A stretch of 60,961 nucleotides of DNA from Haloferax sulfurifontis ATCC BAA-897 (GCF_000337835.1 NZ_AOLM01000026.1:1-60961), one strand, 5' to 3'; positions 30,801 through 40,523 are shown, numbered from the stretch's first letter. Program-made: numbers and translations. Notes: generated from the sequence alone by a model not told the origin.

Positions 30801-33751
30801 CGGCGCGGAACGCCTCGCACGCGTACGACCGGACCGGGACCTACACGGCACGCGCCACCGGCCTCGACGGCTACGACCGCCGGCTCTACACCGCGACGAC
30901 GACCGTGACCGTCCGTGACATCGGCTCCGCGGACCTCCGCGTCACCCCGACGCCCGCCGACGTGAACGTGACGAACGTCTCGTTCGCCGTCACCAATCGC
31001 TCGTTCCCGGCGTCCGTGACCGACGTTCGCTACGACTGGGCGTTCGGCGACGGCGAGACCGACTTCACGGCCGCGAACCGGACGACCCACACCTACGCGA
31101 CGCTCGGCGACGCGCCCGTCTCGGTCGAGGTGCTCGACGGGACGACCGAGCAGACGCTTGTGACGCTGTCGACGACCGTTCCGGTGGTCGACCGCGTGCC
31201 GCCGACGGTCTCGGCGAGCGCGCCGTCGCCGGTCAGGACCGGCGCGAACGTCACCGTCACCGCGACCGCGACCGACAACCACCGCGTCGCCAACTTCACC
31301 TTCGAGACCGACGAGGGGCAGTCGGTGACGACGGCGGCGAACCGGACGAACCTCTCGCTGGCGACGGCGGGGGCACACGACATCACCGTCACCGCGACCG
31401 ACGCGTCCGGCAACAGCAACGCGACGACGATCGCCGTGAACGCCTCGGCCGCGCCCGACCTCGAACCGCGAATCGAGGTCGAACCCGCGTACACCCTCGG
31501 CAACGACCGCGTGACCGCGAACGTCACCGTCGTCAACGACGGCACCGCCGAGGCGACCGGCGTCGACGTGCGACTGGTCGCGCGGACCCGCGTCGGCTAC
31601 TACGACGACGCCTCGACGACGTACACCCGTACCGTCGGCACGGTCGCGGCCGGCGCGAACGAGACGGTGACGGTCGACCTCACCGACCGGCTCCGCGGCA
31701 ACCTGAGTTCGGCGTACCCGGACGTGGAACTCGTCGCCGTTTCCGACCCCGACGACGCGGTCGCCGAGGGCGACGAGACGGACAACCGGACCGCGGCGAC
31801 GACCGAGGTCACCTACGCCGACCTCCGACTCTCGGTGAACGCTCCGTGGCGGGTCATCCCGACCGAGGCGGCCGAGACGCGCGTCTACGTCAGGAACAAC
31901 GGGAACGCCCCGAACGACCCCAGAACGGTCGAACTCGACTTCGGCGACGGCTCGCCGAACGAGACGCTTTCCGTGCCGGCGCTCGACCCCCGCGAGTCGG
32001 TCGTTCTCACGCGGAACCACACGTTCGCGGCCGGCCGGCACGCGGTCGTCGCCTCCGTGGACGACCCCGACGCGCCCCGCGGCAACAGCGACGGGGACGC
32101 GACGACCAGCCAGCCGTACGAACTCAGCGGACGGCTGTCCGCGGCCGACCCGGTGCAGGCCGGACAGAACGTCACCGTCTACGGCCGCGGGTACAGCAAC
32201 TACGAGAGCAACGTGACCGCGAACCTGTCGCTCCCGGCCGGCCTCGAATTCGCCGCCGGCGAGACCGCGACCAAGCACGACACCGACGACCGGTCGTACT
32301 TCGAGTGGACCGTGGTCGCCGCCGCGAACCGCGATGCGACCTACGACCTCGAACTGAACCTGAGCGCCCGCGGGGAGACCGAGACGGCGACCGAACGGCT
32401 CACCGTCGAGCGCCCGAAGACCCGCGTGGTCGACACGACGGCGGTGAACTTCACCGGCACGGGCGGCGACTCGACGACGCTCGCCCTCCGCAACGAGACG
32501 ACCTACGAGCACGACCTGACTATCACCACGCACCTCGGGACCGACGGGCGGACGCTCGCCGGCCTCGACTACCTCGTGCGGTACCCCCACGCCTGCGTCG
32601 AGCAGACGACCTCGCCGATGCTCGGGGCGCTGTACACCGGCCAGTACTACCGGCGCAACCCCGCACCCGGCGGGTACGACAGCGACCGCATCAACGACAG
32701 CGTCGGCGCGGGCGTCGCCCGTCTGACGACCGGACAGGACGCCCAGCACGCGAACGGCTCGTGGAGCATGTACGGGAACGACCCCGACGGCGACGTGTTC
32801 TACACGGCCTACGCGCTGTTCGGCACGAGCGCGGTCGGAAACGACCCCGTGCAGAGCGCCCGCGCCCCGGTCCGCGCCGACCTCGACGGGATAGACGCCA
32901 ACGCGACCGTCTCGTGGCTCGCGGCCGAACAGGCCGCCGACGGCCGCATCCGCAACGACAAGTTCTACTTCGACGATGACGCCGCCATGACCGGGTTCAC
33001 CCTCGTCGCCCTCGACCAGGCTGGCCCGTACAACGCGACCGCCGCACAGACCGCAGACCGACTCCGGGGCGACGCCGCGAGCTATCTCGTCGCCGCCCAG
33101 CGCGCCGACGGCGCGTGGGGCGAGGGTTCCACCCCGAACACGATGTCCACCGCGCTCGCCGTCTGGGGCCTCGAAGCCTCGGGCGTCGAGACGGCCGCCG
33201 TCCAGACCGCCATCGACGACGGCCGGACGTGGTTGCTCGACGCCCAAGCCGACGGCGGGGCGTGGACCGAGCGCCGCTCCGCCTCGTGGAGCGACGTCGG
33301 CACCACCTCCGAGACGACCGCCTACGCGCTCATGGCGCTCAACGCGACCGGCTTGGAGAACACGAACGCCTCCGTGCAGGACGGCCAGACCTACCTCGTC
33401 ACCGTCTACGACGACCGCGGCTCGTGGGGCTACACCCGCGCGACCGCGCTCGCCATCAACACGCTGTTGACGCTCGGGCAGGGCGGCGCGAACCCGACCC
33501 ACGACGTGACCGTCGCCTTCGGCACGGAGTCGAACCCGGCGCTCGTGACGAAGACGATAGACGTCGATTCGACCGACGCGCTCGACTCGGTCGAACTCAC
33601 CGAGAGCGAACTCCAGACGCTCCGGGACAACGCCGACGGGCCGATAACCGTGCAGGTCGACACGACCGGGACGGGCGTGCTCGTCGTCGGAATCGAAAAC
33701 GACCAACTCGTCGCGCGCGACGAGTACGCCGCGAACGAGGGAGGTGCCTGA
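27893..33751 (+). CDS. Giant secreted multidomain protein with PQQ propeller and CVEQ thioester domain
   Basis: 1952 residues. There is a Sec signal (1-33), then a beta-sandwich repeat region, PKD-like domains (about 257-520, with TWTFGDGD and YRWDFDGDG), an eight-bladed-type PQQ/WD-like propeller (about 527-916, repeats of DAANGSTLW and DATDGTERW), two more PKD domains, an Ig-like domain (about 1103), and CARDB-like domains (about 1189-1400). An alpha/alpha toroid (about 1540-1870) carries Cys1568-V-Glu1570-Gln1571, the C-x-E-Q thioester motif of alpha-2-macroglobulin/complement proteins, plus RADGAWGEG-type repeats. A beta domain ends the protein. No C-terminal anchor is seen. Many N-x-S/T sites suit glycosylation. 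It likely binds or covalently captures a target outside the cell (inference). Confidence 0.85.
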   Translation: MTTRYRHQVGAVSLTIIVLVSLSSPFVAVSGAAAGGSLAGSVDRATGAPAASDVVLAATEGSEPTNDELSAQGAYNLTGLQSNATYDVSYVAANGSQPGSPGAFPRDGSPDVFALQRASPGATADLGNAALPDAHVVNLSVVNETGAPVSGAAVAFQHTNANGATVNTSQFGEWFLTESDGDVHLSNGTAGIELTGNVTVAVAPPRRLSYDGGLEGEPVSSSSGYVQRVYTRQLDVTGDETVTVTLEEAEQSGATLTANETAPALGVPVNVSLSNITGETPSFYTWTVDGSYAGYTTHPDASLVLTGFSDPGPHTVAVTARSGSEQFLFEESLTLDAATAGDGTLTAAPTPARANLDTVRFSLANVSGVGDGDFYTWTFGDGDRASTRHPNATANHTYDAAGAYNATVRVRDNRTEALLVEETLRLNVTAAGSGTLVAAPDALTEGESVAFAVRNVSLAAGQSVGEYRWDFDGDGTADATTAANETAHAYADPGTYDAAVTAANANGTPLFTTSATVDVAAEEFAAPTDGWPQFGYDDANTGANVAGVGPAGPVEVRWNETTSTLYSRSPTFADGRVFVANGYGIVARDAANGSTLWSASAYPDEVTAPPTVEGDSVFVSSYNDAANNERDTLTVFDATDGTERWSVSVPADSDGLFTDGERLSAPTVTSDAVYVVSEAEDSLYAIDRGTRSLRWRKNLTELATTGNAQAVPAVANGTVYVTQGWDGARYTGFGSHLYAFDADTGTERWNRSLSNHRGAAPTVSDGVLYVSTYGSLVAFDAANGSTLWSAAAGETESRSSPAVADGVVVDTRGGYDDDEKGVVALAANGSRAWSYDTDSAVLGAPAVLGDTVYVAEFDGTVHALDLQTGAPVWNDSLDAPGFDTTVASAVVGGDGWLYVQTGSSSDINRSLVALGDVEPLASVSGSLSATPANPRRAVENVTFETTASGDTASIDAYRWSFGDGATAETTARNASHAYDRTGTYTARATGLDGYDRRLYTATTTVTVRDIGSADLRVTPTPADVNVTNVSFAVTNRSFPASVTDVRYDWAFGDGETDFTAANRTTHTYATLGDAPVSVEVLDGTTEQTLVTLSTTVPVVDRVPPTVSASAPSPVRTGANVTVTATATDNHRVANFTFETDEGQSVTTAANRTNLSLATAGAHDITVTATDASGNSNATTIAVNASAAPDLEPRIEVEPAYTLGNDRVTANVTVVNDGTAEATGVDVRLVARTRVGYYDDASTTYTRTVGTVAAGANETVTVDLTDRLRGNLSSAYPDVELVAVSDPDDAVAEGDETDNRTAATTEVTYADLRLSVNAPWRVIPTEAAETRVYVRNNGNAPNDPRTVELDFGDGSPNETLSVPALDPRESVVLTRNHTFAAGRHAVVASVDDPDAPRGNSDGDATTSQPYELSGRLSAADPVQAGQNVTVYGRGYSNYESNVTANLSLPAGLEFAAGETATKHDTDDRSYFEWTVVAAANRDATYDLELNLSARGETETATERLTVERPKTRVVDTTAVNFTGTGGDSTTLALRNETTYEHDLTITTHLGTDGRTLAGLDYLVRYPHACVEQTTSPMLGALYTGQYYRRNPAPGGYDSDRINDSVGAGVARLTTGQDAQHANGSWSMYGNDPDGDVFYTAYALFGTSAVGNDPVQSARAPVRADLDGIDANATVSWLAAEQAADGRIRNDKFYFDDDAAMTGFTLVALDQAGPYNATAAQTADRLRGDAASYLVAAQRADGAWGEGSTPNTMSTALAVWGLEASGVETAAVQTAIDDGRTWLLDAQADGGAWTERRSASWSDVGTTSETTAYALMALNATGLENTNASVQDGQTYLVTVYDDRGSWGYTRATALAINTLLTLGQGGANPTHDVTVAFGTESNPALVTKTIDVDSTDALDSVELTESELQTLRDNADGPITVQVDTTGTGVLVVGIENDQLVARDEYAANEGGA

Positions 33752-33752
33752 G

Positions 33753-34958
33753 ATGGCCGTCGCACGCGCCGTGACGGTGCTCTTGCTCGCCGCGGTCGTC
33801 GTTGCCGGCGTCGCCGCGCCCACCGCGGCCGCGCCCGGCTACGGCGTCTCCATCGACGCGCCCGCCGACTTCCACGTCGGCGACAACCGACTCGAAGTGA
33901 CCATCGACAACACGGAAAGCGGGACGGACCTGTTCAGCCCCATCGTCGAGGTGCCCCTCGAAACCGGGCTGTCGGCCCCGTCGGACCCAAACCCGGTGGT
34001 GAAATCGACCGACGGCACGCGGACGTGGGCCGTCCAGAACAGCACGATTACGAGCGGGGACTCGCTTTTCGTCTACGGACGGAACGTCCCGGCGGGCGAG
34101 TCGCGGACCTACGTGTTCACCGTCACCGTCGAATCGGCGGGCGAGCGCACCATTCAGGCGGACGTGCGCCCCCTGTACAACGAGTCGAACAACGTCCGCG
34201 CGCAGACGACCGCGACCGCCGCCGCCACCGGCGCGCTGTCGGTGGATGTCCTCGACGAGGCGGGCGACCCCGCGTCGGGCGCGACCGTCACCGTCGACGG
34301 CACCGACCGCGCGGGAGCCACCGTCCGCGACGACGTGACCGCGGGCGACCACACCGTCTCGGTCACCGTCGACGGCGAGTCCTACCCGGCGCTGAACGTC
34401 TCGGTCGCCGCCGCCGGCGAGACCAACGTGACCTACCGCCACGGCTCGCTGGACGACCCGACGGTCGTCGCCGCCACCGACGCGCAGTCGGTCGTCGCGG
34501 ACGGGAGCGTCGACAGCCTCGTCACCGAGGCCGGCAACGCCACCGCCCGCGCGCGGTTCGAAGTCGCGTTCCTCGCGGACGTGCCCGACGGCCGAGCGGT
34601 CGTCGGCGTCGCCGACCCCGCGGACTTCCCGTCCGGCTACCACGACGTGACGGCCACCGTGGACGGCCAGCAGGTCGCGCCCGAGCGCGACGGAAGCAGG
34701 ACGACCGTGGCGCTCGACTCGCCCGGCCTGCTCGACGTCGCCGTCGAGTTCGTCGGCTTTCGGGTCGGCGACGCGACCCGCGACGGGACCGTCGACGACG
34801 GCGACGCCGCGGACATCGCGGCCGCGGTCGCCGCGGTCGACGACGGCGACCCCTACGGCGACGTGGACGGCGACGGCGAGGTGACGGCCGTCGACGCGAT
34901 GCTCGTCGCCCAGTACGACGCCGGCAATCGCACCGCCGACTACGGAGGTGCGCGATGA
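33753..34958 (+). CDS. Secreted dockerin-domain protein
   Basis: 401 residues from the ATG at 33753, one base after the stop of the giant gene and behind GGAGGTG, so translation is coupled. Sec signal (1-26), a CARDB-like domain (about 28-130), a PEGA/carboxypeptidase-regulatory-like domain (about 155-230) and a further beta domain lead to a C-terminal type I dockerin (about 338-396). Its two EF-hand-like Ca loops read GDATRDGTVDDGDAADI and GDVDGDGEVTAVDAML. Dockerins bind cohesins with high affinity. A cohesin protein is encoded immediately downstream, overlapping by 4 bp. Confidence 0.85.
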   Translation: MAVARAVTVLLLAAVVVAGVAAPTAAAPGYGVSIDAPADFHVGDNRLEVTIDNTESGTDLFSPIVEVPLETGLSAPSDPNPVVKSTDGTRTWAVQNSTITSGDSLFVYGRNVPAGESRTYVFTVTVESAGERTIQADVRPLYNESNNVRAQTTATAAATGALSVDVLDEAGDPASGATVTVDGTDRAGATVRDDVTAGDHTVSVTVDGESYPALNVSVAAAGETNVTYRHGSLDDPTVVAATDAQSVVADGSVDSLVTEAGNATARARFEVAFLADVPDGRAVVGVADPADFPSGYHDVTATVDGQQVAPERDGSRTTVALDSPGLLDVAVEFVGFRVGDATRDGTVDDGDAADIAAAVAAVDDGDPYGDVDGDGEVTAVDAMLVAQYDAGNRTADYGGAR

Positions 34959-36433
34959 GCCATCTCGAACTCGCGCGGCGCTTCGTCGTCGCCGCGGTCG
35001 TCTGTTCGGTCGTCCTCGCGGGCGTCGCGCCCGCCGCCGTCTCCACGGCCGGCGCGGCGTCTTCGGCGACCGTCTCGGTCGCGGGCGTTAGTTCGGTCGG
35101 CGTGGACGAGACGGCGACGGCGACCCTGCGGGCCGCGGACGTCCCCGCGAGCGCGGGCGTCGGCGCGTTCGCGGTCAACGTCACCTACGACCCCTCGGTC
35201 GTCTCGGTGCGCGTCGCCGAAAGCGACTTCGCGGTCGAGACGGCCGCGCCCGAGCCGGGCGTCCTCAGAGTCGTCGGCTACACCGACGCACGAACCGGAC
35301 GGACCGGCGACGTCGCGCTCGCGGCGCTCGACGTGACCGGCGAGTCGGCGGGCGACGCGACGCTCGGCGTCGAGGTCGACACCCTCGCCGACGCGGACGG
35401 GTCGGCGATTACGCGGACGACGGCCGACGCGTCCGTCGAGGTGTCCGGCGGTTCCGGCTCCGGCGACGACCGGGACGACTCGGACGACGACACCGACGAC
35501 GACGGCGGCTCGTCGGGCGGCTCCGGCTCCGGCGGCGCGCGAACGTCGGTTCGCACGTCCGTCAGTGGCGGCGGCCTCGCGGTCGACATCCGAAACGCGA
35601 AGCCCGGCACGCCGGTCGACGTCGACTTCTCGGACGTCGAGACCGGCGGCGTCCGAGTCGACGGCCTCTCGCTCACGCTCGGCGCGAAGTCGGACGCGAG
35701 ACTCACGGTCCGGGCGCTCGACAGCGTCCCCGACGGGACGCCGGCGCTCGACGGAGAGCCGCTTTCCTACCTCGACGTGGCCCACGACGTGGACGACAGC
35801 GCCGTCGACGGCGTGGACTTCACCCTCTCCGTCTCGGCGGCGACGCTGTCGGACCGCGGTCTCGACCCGGCCGACCTCCGCCTCTACCGCTACAGCGACG
35901 GCGAGTGGCGGGCGCTCTCGACGAGCGTCGTCGCCGAGACCGACGGCGAGGTTCGGCTCACCGCCGCCTCGCCCGGACTCTCGGTGTTCGCGCTCGCCCC
36001 CGCGCCAGCCGAGGCGGCCTTCGCGGTCACGACCGGGTCGCTCCCGTCGTCGGCGGTCGTCGGCGACTCGGTCACCGTGACCGCGACGGTCGAAAACACC
36101 GGCCAGACCCGCGGCGAGACGACGGTCGACCTGACCGTCGACGGCGCGGTCCGCGACTCGCGGACGCTCGACCTCGCCCCCGGCGAGGCGCGGACCGTCG
36201 AGTTCGCCGTCGCCGCCGACGCCGTCGGGCGCTACGACGTCGCGGTCGCCGGCGTCTCGGCGGGGTCGCTCCAAGTCGACGCCGAGGAGACGCCGACGCC
36301 GACCGCGACGACCGCGTCGACCGAGTCGGAACCGGCGACGACTGACACCCGAACCCCCGGTTTCGGCGCGGTGTCCGCGGCGCTCGCGGCGGCGCTCGCG
36401 GCGCTCGTCGCACTCGCTCGTCGGCGGCCGTAG
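34955..36433 (+). CDS. Cohesin-domain surface protein with PGF-CTERM anchor
   Basis: 492 residues; the start overlaps the dockerin gene stop in ATGA and is preceded by GGAGGTG. After a signal peptide (1-34) comes a cohesin-like domain (about 36-160; VGAFAVNVTYDPSVVSV, LAALDVTGESAGDATLGVEV). Then follow an acidic Ser/Gly/Asp linker, a PGF-pre-PGF-like domain (about 195-350; LRLYRYSDGEWRALST, SPGLSVFALAP), a CARDB domain, a Thr-rich stalk and a C-terminal TPGFGAVSAALAAALAALVALARRRP. This is the archaeosortase A (PGF-CTERM) signal, which exchanges the peptide for a lipid anchor. It is probably the cell-surface docking point for the dockerin protein. Confidence 0.88.
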   Translation: MSHLELARRFVVAAVVCSVVLAGVAPAAVSTAGAASSATVSVAGVSSVGVDETATATLRAADVPASAGVGAFAVNVTYDPSVVSVRVAESDFAVETAAPEPGVLRVVGYTDARTGRTGDVALAALDVTGESAGDATLGVEVDTLADADGSAITRTTADASVEVSGGSGSGDDRDDSDDDTDDDGGSSGGSGSGGARTSVRTSVSGGGLAVDIRNAKPGTPVDVDFSDVETGGVRVDGLSLTLGAKSDARLTVRALDSVPDGTPALDGEPLSYLDVAHDVDDSAVDGVDFTLSVSAATLSDRGLDPADLRLYRYSDGEWRALSTSVVAETDGEVRLTAASPGLSVFALAPAPAEAAFAVTTGSLPSSAVVGDSVTVTATVENTGQTRGETTVDLTVDGAVRDSRTLDLAPGEARTVEFAVAADAVGRYDVAVAGVSAGSLQVDAEETPTPTATTASTESEPATTDTRTPGFGAVSAALAAALAALVALARRRP

Positions 36434-36477
36434 CGCCGCTAGAAACCCCTTTGCGTCTCGTCGCCTGTTCTTCCGCG

Positions 36478-36978
36478 TTACTCCCGCTCGACAGTCCGCA
36501 GTACCCGGAGCGAGAGCTCGTCCGCGCTGATGTCGCCGCGGTCGTAGGCCTCGAACCACGTCGCTTCGGCGCGCCAGCGGGCGACGACCGCGTCCGTGTC
36601 GTCGTCGGCCGCGACGATGGTCGCTTCGAGGCGCGACGCCGCCCATCCGGCGGCGACCTCCCTGAAGAACCCGCCGGCGACGGTCCCGATTTCGCCGCTG
36701 AGGCGGTCGGTGCTCCGCCCGTCGCTCTCGTAGGTGAGCGAGACGACCGACGCCCGCTCGTCGGCGGTCAGTTCCGTGAGGGCCACCGACTCCGATTCGA
36801 GGAACCGTCCGAACGAAGCGAGGTGGGACTCGTAGGGGTTCGGGGTCGGCGTCGGCGTCGGCGTCGCTGTCCGGGTCTCCGTGTGCGTCGTCGGGGCGTC
36901 GGTCGGCGTCGGCGACGACGCGCTACAGCCGGCGAAAAGCGAGGCGAGCGTCCCGAGGACGAGGCGACGTGATGGCAC
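36478..36978 (-). CDS. Small lipoprotein, hypothetical
   Basis: 166 residues with a GTG start at 36978. The N-terminus has SRRLVLGTLASLFAGC: a Tat-like twin Arg and a lipobox (Cys18). A Thr/Pro-rich stalk follows (TPTPTPTPNP), then a domain with helix-strand pattern including FFREVAAGWAASRLEATIV and ATWFEAYDRGDISADELS. I do not recognise it. It is convergent with the cohesin gene, only 44 bp apart. The stalked lipid-anchored layout suits a surface protein. Confidence 0.72.
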   Translation of the reverse strand: MPSRRLVLGTLASLFAGCSASSPTPTDAPTTHTETRTATPTPTPTPNPYESHLASFGRFLESESVALTELTADERASVVSLTYESDGRSTDRLSGEIGTVAGGFFREVAAGWAASRLEATIVAADDDTDAVVARWRAEATWFEAYDRGDISADELSLRVLRTVERE

Positions 36979-37024
36979 GCGTGAACGTTCGGGAGTCGGG
37001 AGTATAGCTCCTTCTCCGCCGCCC

Positions 37025-37222
37025 TCAGCGTCGGAGCGCCCAGACCGCCAGTCCGATGGCTTCCCGGAGCGTCACGCCCGCCGCGAACACGTACACCGTC
37101 TGCAACGGGAGTTCGAGGAAATCGATGGCCGCAACCGCGAGCGACATCACGATGGCCATCCCGACCCACCCGAGTGCGAACCGGCGCTCCGACGCCGACG
37201 TGTGTGTACCCAACTCGACCAT
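37025..37222 (-). CDS. Small hypothetical membrane protein, two TM helices
   Basis: 65 residues from the ATG at 37222, with hydrophobic helices at about 17-40 (ALGWVGMAIVMSLAVAAIDFLEL) and 42-62 (TVYVFAAGVTLREAIGLAVWAL). No family is recognised. Codon bias is typical. It lies 46 bp upstream of the lipoprotein gene on the same strand and could be co-transcribed. Confidence 0.6.
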   Translation of the reverse strand: MVELGTHTSASERRFALGWVGMAIVMSLAVAAIDFLELPLQTVYVFAAGVTLREAIGLAVWALRR

Positions 37223-37342
37223 ACCCTCTGACTCGGCCGAGTCTATTTAATTTCTCGTGCTGGCGCGCCCGAGCGGGCGGTCGCGGTGTGCCGTCGCCCG
37301 CCGGGCTACTCCGGCCGGAGCGCGTTACTCTGCTCGGGGCCG

Positions 37343-39598
37343 CTACTCCGCTTGGGCGTCCACCACGGCGACACCAGCCAGATTAACGATATCCTTGACC
37401 TCGTCGCCGCGTTGGAGAACGTGAACCGGTTTGTCCATGCCGACGAGTATCGGGCCGATGGCCTCCGCGCCGCCGAGGCGCTGGAGGAGTTTGTAGCCGA
37501 TGTTGCCCGCTTCGAGGTTCGGGAACACGAGCAGGTTCGCCGGCTCGTCGAGTTCCGCGAAGTCGTAGGTGTCGGTCAGCATCTCCTCGACGAGCGCGGT
37601 GTCGGCCTGCATCTCGCCGTCGACCGGGAAGTCCACGTCGGGGTCGGCGTGCAGTTGCTCGACGGCGTTCCGGGGCTTGCGCGTCCCCTCGTTCGTGACG
37701 CTCCCGAAGTCCGAATACGAGAGGAGCGCCGCGCGCGGTTCGACGTTGAAGCGCCGCGCGAGTTCGGCGGTGTGTTTCGTCACCTCGGCGAGCACGTTCT
37801 GGTCGGGGTCGAGGTTGACCGTCGCGTCGGCGCAGAAGACGACGCGGTTCCGGAACGTCAGCATGTAGACGCCGGCGGCGTAGTCGGCGTCGTCGGCCGT
37901 GCCGATAATCTGGAGCGGCGGGCGGAGCGCCGAGGGATAGTGGTGAGTCAACCCGGTGAGCATCGCGTCCGCGTCGCCCATGGCGACCATCACGCTGGCG
38001 AAGTAGTTCGAGTCGCTCCGCACGAGTTCGGCCGCCTCGGTCCGGGTGAGGCCCTTGCGCTGGCGGCGCTCGTAGAGGTGGTCCACGTAGTGGTTCCACT
38101 CGCCGCTTTCGGGGTCGGCGATGGTCGGGTCGAAGTCGAGGCCCAGCTCCTCGGCGGTCCGGAGAATCTCCTTCGTCCGGCCGACGAGGATGGGCTCGGC
38201 GATGCCCTCCTCGACCAGTTGGCTCGCGGCGCGAATCATCTTCTCGTCTTCGCCCTCGGCGAGCACGACGCGCTTGGGGTTCGACGCCGCCTTGTTGAGG
38301 ACGACACGCATCATCTCGCGGGACTTGCCGAGGCGGGCTTCCAGCTCCTCGCGGTAGGCGTCGAGGTCGCGCACGCGGCGGGCCGCGCCGCTCTCCATGG
38401 CCGCCTCGGCGACGGCGGGCGTCACCTCGTAGAGGACGCGCTGGTCGAGGGGCTTCGGGATGAGGTAGTCGGGGCCGAACTGGAGCGGGCCGTCGCCGTA
38501 GGCCTTGACGACCGCGTCGGGCACGTCCTGTCGGGCGAGGTTCGCCAGCGCTTCCGCGGCCGCGCGCTTCATCTCCTCGTTGATCTCGGTCGCGCGCACG
38601 TCGAGCGCGCCGCGGAAGATGAACGGAAAGCCGAGGACGTTGTTGACCTGGTTCGGGTAATCCGACCGGCCGGTCGCCATGATGACGGTGTCATCGCGGG
38701 CCTCTTTCGCGTCCTCGTAGGCGATTTCTGGCTCCGGGTTCGCCATCGCGAAGATGATTGGGTCGTCGGCCATCGACCGCACCATCTCCTGGCTGACGAT
38801 GCCGCCGACCGAGAGGCCGACGAGCACGTCCGCGCCCTCGATTGCGTCTTCGAGGTCGCCGTCGTCGACGCCGCGGGCGAACGGTTCTGCGTACTCGTCG
38901 AGGCCGCCCGCCTCGGCCCGCGACTCCGAGAGGACGCCGTCGATGTCGCACAGCGTGATGTTCTCGTGGGGGATGCCCAGCGAGACGTAGAACCGCGCCG
39001 TCGCGGTCGCGGCCGCGCCCGCCCCCGAGAAGGTGACGTTCAGCGACGACAGCTCCTTGTCGGCGATGTCGGCGGCGTTCAGAAGCGCCGCGCCGGAGAT
39101 GATGGCCGTGCCGTGCTGGTCGTCGTGGAACACGGGGATGTCCATCCGGTCGCGCAGGGACTCCTCGATTTCGAAGCACTCGGGGGCCTTGATGTCCTCC
39201 AAGTTGATGCCGCCGAACGTCGGCTCCATCGCGGCGACCGACTCGACGAACGCCTGCGGGTCGTCGTGGTCGAACTCGACGTCGAACACGTCGATGTCGG
39301 CGAAGCGCTTGAACAGCACGCCCTTGCCCTCCATCACCGGCTTCGACGCCTGCGCGCCGATGTCCCCCAGCCCGAGGACGGCGGAGCCGTTGGAGACGAC
39401 GCCGACGAGGTTGCCCTTCGCGGTGTACTCGTAGGCGGCGTTCTCGTCGTCGGCGATGTCGAGACACGGCGCGGCCACGCCCGGCGAGTACGCCAGACTC
39501 AGGTCGCGTTGGGTGTTCGTCGGCTTCGTCGTCGCTATCTCCACTTTCCCCGCGGGCGGACGCCGATGGTAGTCTCGGGCGTCGTCTTCGAGCGTCAT
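37343..39598 (-). CDS. maeB: NADP-type malic enzyme with C-terminal phosphotransacetylase-like domain
   Basis: 751 residues, the typical MaeB length. The malic enzyme domain (about 1-420) includes [43 protein letters not shown] (NAD(P) and substrate regions) and [23 protein letters not shown]-like domain (about 430-751) follows, which is regulatory rather than catalytic in this family. It decarboxylates malate to pyruvate with NADP+ reduction. TTACC-type TATA sequences near 39624-39632 give leaderless spacing for the ATG at 39598. No operon partner is seen. Confidence 0.93.
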   Translation of the reverse strand: MTLEDDARDYHRRPPAGKVEIATTKPTNTQRDLSLAYSPGVAAPCLDIADDENAAYEYTAKGNLVGVVSNGSAVLGLGDIGAQASKPVMEGKGVLFKRFADIDVFDVEFDHDDPQAFVESVAAMEPTFGGINLEDIKAPECFEIEESLRDRMDIPVFHDDQHGTAIISGAALLNAADIADKELSSLNVTFSGAGAAATATARFYVSLGIPHENITLCDIDGVLSESRAEAGGLDEYAEPFARGVDDGDLEDAIEGADVLVGLSVGGIVSQEMVRSMADDPIIFAMANPEPEIAYEDAKEARDDTVIMATGRSDYPNQVNNVLGFPFIFRGALDVRATEINEEMKRAAAEALANLARQDVPDAVVKAYGDGPLQFGPDYLIPKPLDQRVLYEVTPAVAEAAMESGAARRVRDLDAYREELEARLGKSREMMRVVLNKAASNPKRVVLAEGEDEKMIRAASQLVEEGIAEPILVGRTKEILRTAEELGLDFDPTIADPESGEWNHYVDHLYERRQRKGLTRTEAAELVRSDSNYFASVMVAMGDADAMLTGLTHHYPSALRPPLQIIGTADDADYAAGVYMLTFRNRVVFCADATVNLDPDQNVLAEVTKHTAELARRFNVEPRAALLSYSDFGSVTNEGTRKPRNAVEQLHADPDVDFPVDGEMQADTALVEEMLTDTYDFAELDEPANLLVFPNLEAGNIGYKLLQRLGGAEAIGPILVGMDKPVHVLQRGDEVKDIVNLAGVAVVDAQAE

Positions 39599-39784
39599 TG
39601 CTCGTGATGGGTACGGTCAGGTAAGTAGACCCTTCGCTCCGACAGCGCCTCGTCAACGAGAGTCACACGCGGCGCGACCGCTCGTCGCGCCGTCTCTCCG
39701 TCGAGGAACCGGTGTACGGGCTGGACGGTGCGTTCGCGGCCGATGGCCCCGTCAGCAGTCCGTTCCACCCCGCGACCAGCCCAC

Positions 39785-40075
39785 TCACCGAAGCGCTTCG
39801 TGCGGCATCGTGTAGAGCTGAACGTTCTCCGCTATCGACACCTCCTCGAACTGACTCTCCGTCGCGAACAGGTCCGAAACCGCGTCGACTCGCTTTATGG
39901 GGTAGATGTGTTTCGCGTTCCCGTAGCCGTGGTACACCTCGACCGGCACGGCGAACGCCACCTCTCCCTCGTCGACCTCGACTGTCGAGCCGAACGTCAG
40001 CTCGTCGTCCTCGTCGGAAACTGTACAGATAGTTGACGGCACCGCGTCCCCTGCATCGTATCTGTCTTTGACCAT
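39785..40075 (-). CDS. Small hypothetical protein, member A of a tandem pair
   Basis: 96 residues from the ATG at 40075. It is about half identical to the product at 40524, sharing FAVPVEVYHGYGNAKHIYP, RVDAVSDLF and a LYTMPHEALR end. An extra acidic segment (about 20-40) sets it apart. No domain is recognised. AAGATAATG (rc near 40105) gives a TATA box about 30 bp upstream. The GTTGTCAACG just before the ATG is shared with the paralogue and could include a GTG start five codons earlier. Confidence 0.68.
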   Translation of the reverse strand: MVKDRYDAGDAVPSTICTVSDEDDELTFGSTVEVDEGEVAFAVPVEVYHGYGNAKHIYPIKRVDAVSDLFATESQFEEVSIAENVQLYTMPHEALR

Positions 40076-40523
40076 CCGTTGACAACCCACACTATTGTTC
40101 ATTATCTTGAGTAGTGTCTCTCCCCGCCCACTCTCCGGGGACAGAACTGCTCAGGTTTCAGCCACATATCCAACGAGTACCGCCATAACTATTACTCAAA
40201 CAACGGAACTATATGTGTGGTTGATACGTTCGGCGGGCGCGAGTCGGTGCGTCGCCGAGTCACCGCGTCGTAACCGACCGACGGGCCGCCGGTCTCGAAA
40301 CGAGGCTCGCAACGCGTCTCCCCGGCGGGGATGGGTGACCGATTCGAGACCTGCGGCTATCCCCCGAAAGGGAACCCACGCGTCAACCGTCGCGGCACCG
40401 AGAGAGCAGTCTGCCAGCTGTCCAGTCCGGTCGCTTGCATGTTGGCGTGTCGCGGGCCGGGAAGTCGATGGTCGGATTTCGGACAGTTCGGCTCGCGTAC
40501 ACCCCGTCGGTGCGGCGTCGAAC
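40076..40523. other. Spacer of 448 bp between the tandem paralogues
   Basis: The right part looks like ordinary spacer with no gene I can support. ACTATATG at about 40207 is a TATA-like sequence on the plus strand without an evident start after it, so a small RNA or a leftover promoter is possible. Confidence 0.35.

Noticed and set aside
28097..33823. Long open frame antisense to the thioester protein gene
   Set aside because: The same shadow effect; no domain, promoter or start context.
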